Source: Calliopsis andreniformis (Eukaryota; Arthropoda; Insecta; Hymenoptera; Andrenidae). Taken from it: a stretch of 64,000 bases of DNA. This document shows, piece after piece, positions 62,285 through 64,000 of this stretch. The notes below the pieces were generated by a model. That model worked only from the letters and a program-made list of their open reading frames with translations, was not told where the DNA came from and did no database searches. The stretch's first letter is position 1; each line of letters starts with the position of its first letter. The position numbers and the translations under genes are program-made. The stretch lies in contig NW_027480492.1 of assembly GCF_051401765.1 (NCBI RefSeq), positions 372,001-436,000 on the forward strand. Direction: 5' to 3'.

Positions 62285-64000
62285 ATCCGCAATCCTCAGT
62301 CCTCAACCCTCAGCACTCATCCTCAAGCTTCAATCCTCAATCCTCAATCCTCAATCTTCAATCCTCAATACTCTACCTTCAATCCTCAATCCTCAGTCCT
62401 CAAACCTCAATTCTGAATTCTCAATCCTGAATCCTCAATCTTCAGCCCTCAGCCCTCAACAATCAGTTGTCAATCCTCAGTCCCAAATCCTCAATCCTCA
62501 ACCCTCAGTCCTCATCCTAAATTCTCAATTCTCAGTCCTCAATCCTCAATCCTCAATCCTCAACCCACAGCCCTCATCCTCAATCCACAACCCTCAATCC
62601 TCAATCCGCAATCTTCAATCCTCAATCCTCAATCCTCAATCCTCAATCCTCAATCCTCATTCTTCAATCCTCAATACCCAATCCTGAATCTTCAATCCTC
62701 AATCCTCAATCCTCAATTCTCAATCCTCAATACTCAATCCTCAGACCTCAAACATCAATACTCAATCCTCAGTCCTCGTCCTCAATCCACAACCCTCAAC
62801 CCTCAACCCTCAATCTTCAATCCTCAATACTCAATCTTCAATCCTCAATCCTCAGTCCTCAATCCTCAATCCTCAATCCTCAATCCTCAATCCTCAATCG
62901 TCAATCTTCAATCCTCAATACCCAATCCTCAATCTTCAATCCTCAATCCTCAATCCTCAATCCTCAATCCTTAATCCTCAATCCTCAATCTTCAATCCTC
63001 AGTCCCAAGTCCTCAATCTTCAATACTGAATCCTCAATCCGCAATCTTCAATCCACAATACTCAATCTTCAATCATCAATCCTCAATCCTCAATCCTCAA
63101 TCCTCAATCCTCATTCTTCAATCCTCAATACCCAATCCTGAATCTTCAATCCTCAATCCTCAATCCTCAACTCTCAATCCTCAATCCTCCATCCTCAGAC
63201 CTCAAACATCAACACTCAATCCTCAGTCCTCGTCCTCAATCCACAACCCTCAATCCTCAATCTTCAATCCTCAATCCTCAATCCTCAATCCTCAATCCTC
63301 AATCCTCAGCCCTCAAACCTCAATCCTGAATCCTCAATCCTGAATCCTCAATCTTCAGCCACCACTCCTCAACAATCAGTTGTCAATCCTCAATCCTCAA
63401 TAGAGTATCATCAATTCACAGTTTTCATTACTCAATACTCAATCTGCAATCTTGAAATCTCTATCCACAAACATCAATTCTCATCACTCAACCATCAACA
63501 CTCAGTCCCCAATCCTCAATATTCAATCCTCAATCCTCAATCCTCAATCCACAATCCTCAAACTTCAATCCTCAATCGTCAATCTTCAATCCTCAATACT
63601 CAATCTTCAATCCTCAATCGTCAATCCTCAATCCTCAATCCTCATTCTTCAATCCTCAATACCCAATCCTCAATCTTCAATCCTCAATCCTCAATCCTCA
63701 ATCCACAACTCTCAATCCTCAATCCTCAATCCTCAAACCTCAATCCTCAACCGTCAGTCCTCTTCCTCAATCCTCAAACATCAATACTCAATCCTCAATC
63801 CTCAATCCTCAATCCTCAATCCTCAATCCTCAATATTCAACACACAATCCTCAGCCATGGATCCTCAATACTCAACCATCAATCCTCAATTCTCAATACC
63901 CAATAGAATATCCTGAATTCTCATGGTTCAATACTCAATCCACAAAATCCAATAATCAAACCTCAGTCCTCAAACACCAATTCTCAGCAGTCAATCCTCA
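62285..64000 (+). repeat. Closing block, W and Q anchors, open at the window end
   Basis: Anchors are W 63401 and Q 63904 (cut). Positions 62,260 to 62,760 resemble 31,420 to 31,680 plus 30,060 to 30,280. Positions 62,960 to 63,570 match 53,628 to 54,240 at offset 9,332. From 63,690 it resembles 46,160 to 46,460. The array continues past the end. Confidence 0.75.

Larger units (their letters stand above)
1..64000 (+). repeat. Giant degenerate heptanucleotide satellite, unit CAATCCT
   Basis: Every stretch reads as head-to-tail heptamers of consensus CAATCCT. Common one-base variants are CAATTCT, CAATACT, CAATCTT, CAGTCCT, CAACCCT, CAAACCT, CAATCGT, CAATCAT, GAATCCT, CAATCCA, CAATCCG and CAATCCC. 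All seven unit positions vary. The orientation never flips: no run of the complementary TTGAGGA unit is seen on this strand. G is nearly absent from the + strand. Longest perfect runs are about 10 to 11 units. The array has no flanking unique sequence in the window, so both ends are open. Variant units recur in the same order at distant places, showing growth by block duplication rather than only by slippage. A function is not evident; a structural satellite is the default reading. Confidence 0.98.

Noticed and set aside
1..64000. CRISPR array
   Set aside because: There are no 23 to 50 base direct repeats separated by unique spacers of constant length. The sequence is repeat throughout and no cas genes are present.
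1..64000. Telomeric repeat array
   Set aside because: The G-strand unit TTGAGGA differs from known telomere heptamers such as TTTAGGG. It is too degenerate, and it shows higher-order block structure that telomerase-made DNA lacks. A subtelomeric satellite remains possible but is not shown.
1..64000. Genes on the reverse strand
   Set aside because: The reverse unit brings a TGA in each frame every 21 bases; I see no stretch long enough to escape this.
1..64000. tRNA, rRNA, insertion sequences, promoters and terminators
   Set aside because: No non-heptamer sequence of any length is present. The G-poor + strand cannot form the stems needed for tRNAs or intrinsic terminators, and no -10/-35 pair is separable from the repeat.

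Overview
The whole 64 kb window is one degenerate heptanucleotide satellite. The unit is CAATCCT (G-rich strand: AGGATTG, i.e. TTGAGGA permuted), present about 9,100 times, head to tail and always in the same orientation. I find no gene, RNA gene, mobile element or CRISPR array. The array runs off both ends of the window, so its true length is greater than 64 kb. The + strand has almost no G: many 60-base stretches contain 0 to 3, and some none.

The array is not a random mix of variant heptamers. About 110 copies of an ordered 17-heptamer (119 bp) cassette, called the 'anchor' here, are spread through it at a mean spacing near 590 bp. They fall into nine families (Y', X, Y, Z, P, Q, W, R, V) whose order and spacing recur. 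X to Y is exactly 224 bp in eleven pairs, Y to Z is 476 bp three times, and P to Q is 600 bp four times. Families plus spacings define higher-order repeats of about 1.4 to 3.2 kb, and these have themselves been duplicated in blocks of up to several kb.

Layout. Domain I (1 to about 25.3 kb) is built from Y', X, Y and Z anchors. Its second half (14,285 to 21,368) is a near-identical copy of 1 to 10,750 that lacks 3,177 bp and 489 bp; a 3.5 kb mosaic of other Domain I blocks (10,751 to 14,240) lies between the two. It ends with two and a fraction copies of a four-anchor unit of 1,747/1,810 bp. Domain II (about 25.3 to 64 kb) is built from P, Q, W and Z anchors, with recurrent 6-base units that shift the 7-base phase. 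It contains a clean 2,835 bp tandem duplication (29,766 to 35,435), a 1,459 bp tandem duplication (57,560 to 60,477), a 189 bp one (61,907 to 62,284) and many dispersed block copies. A few Domain I blocks sit inside Domain II (37.5, 41.0 to 41.9, 51.5 to 51.9 and 54.6 to 54.9 kb), and one Domain II-like block sits in Domain I (8.7 to 9.2 kb).

Organism: the sequence alone does not settle it. A gene-free satellite of this size would be ordinary for eukaryotic heterochromatin, a centromere or a subtelomere. In a bacterium it would be exceptional, although short intergenic heptamer tandem repeats are known in filamentous cyanobacteria (the STRR families), and I recall similar CAATNNT-type runs in Bacteroidota. 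Reading frames on the + strand are a side effect of the unit: 21 bases of the repeat translate as SILNPQS in every frame, with no stop. On the opposite strand the unit puts a TGA in every frame every 21 bases. The many + strand open frames of 60 to 430 codons should therefore not be annotated as proteins. No genes act together here; what can be described is how the array is built and how it seems to evolve by block duplication, unequal exchange and unit-level slippage.
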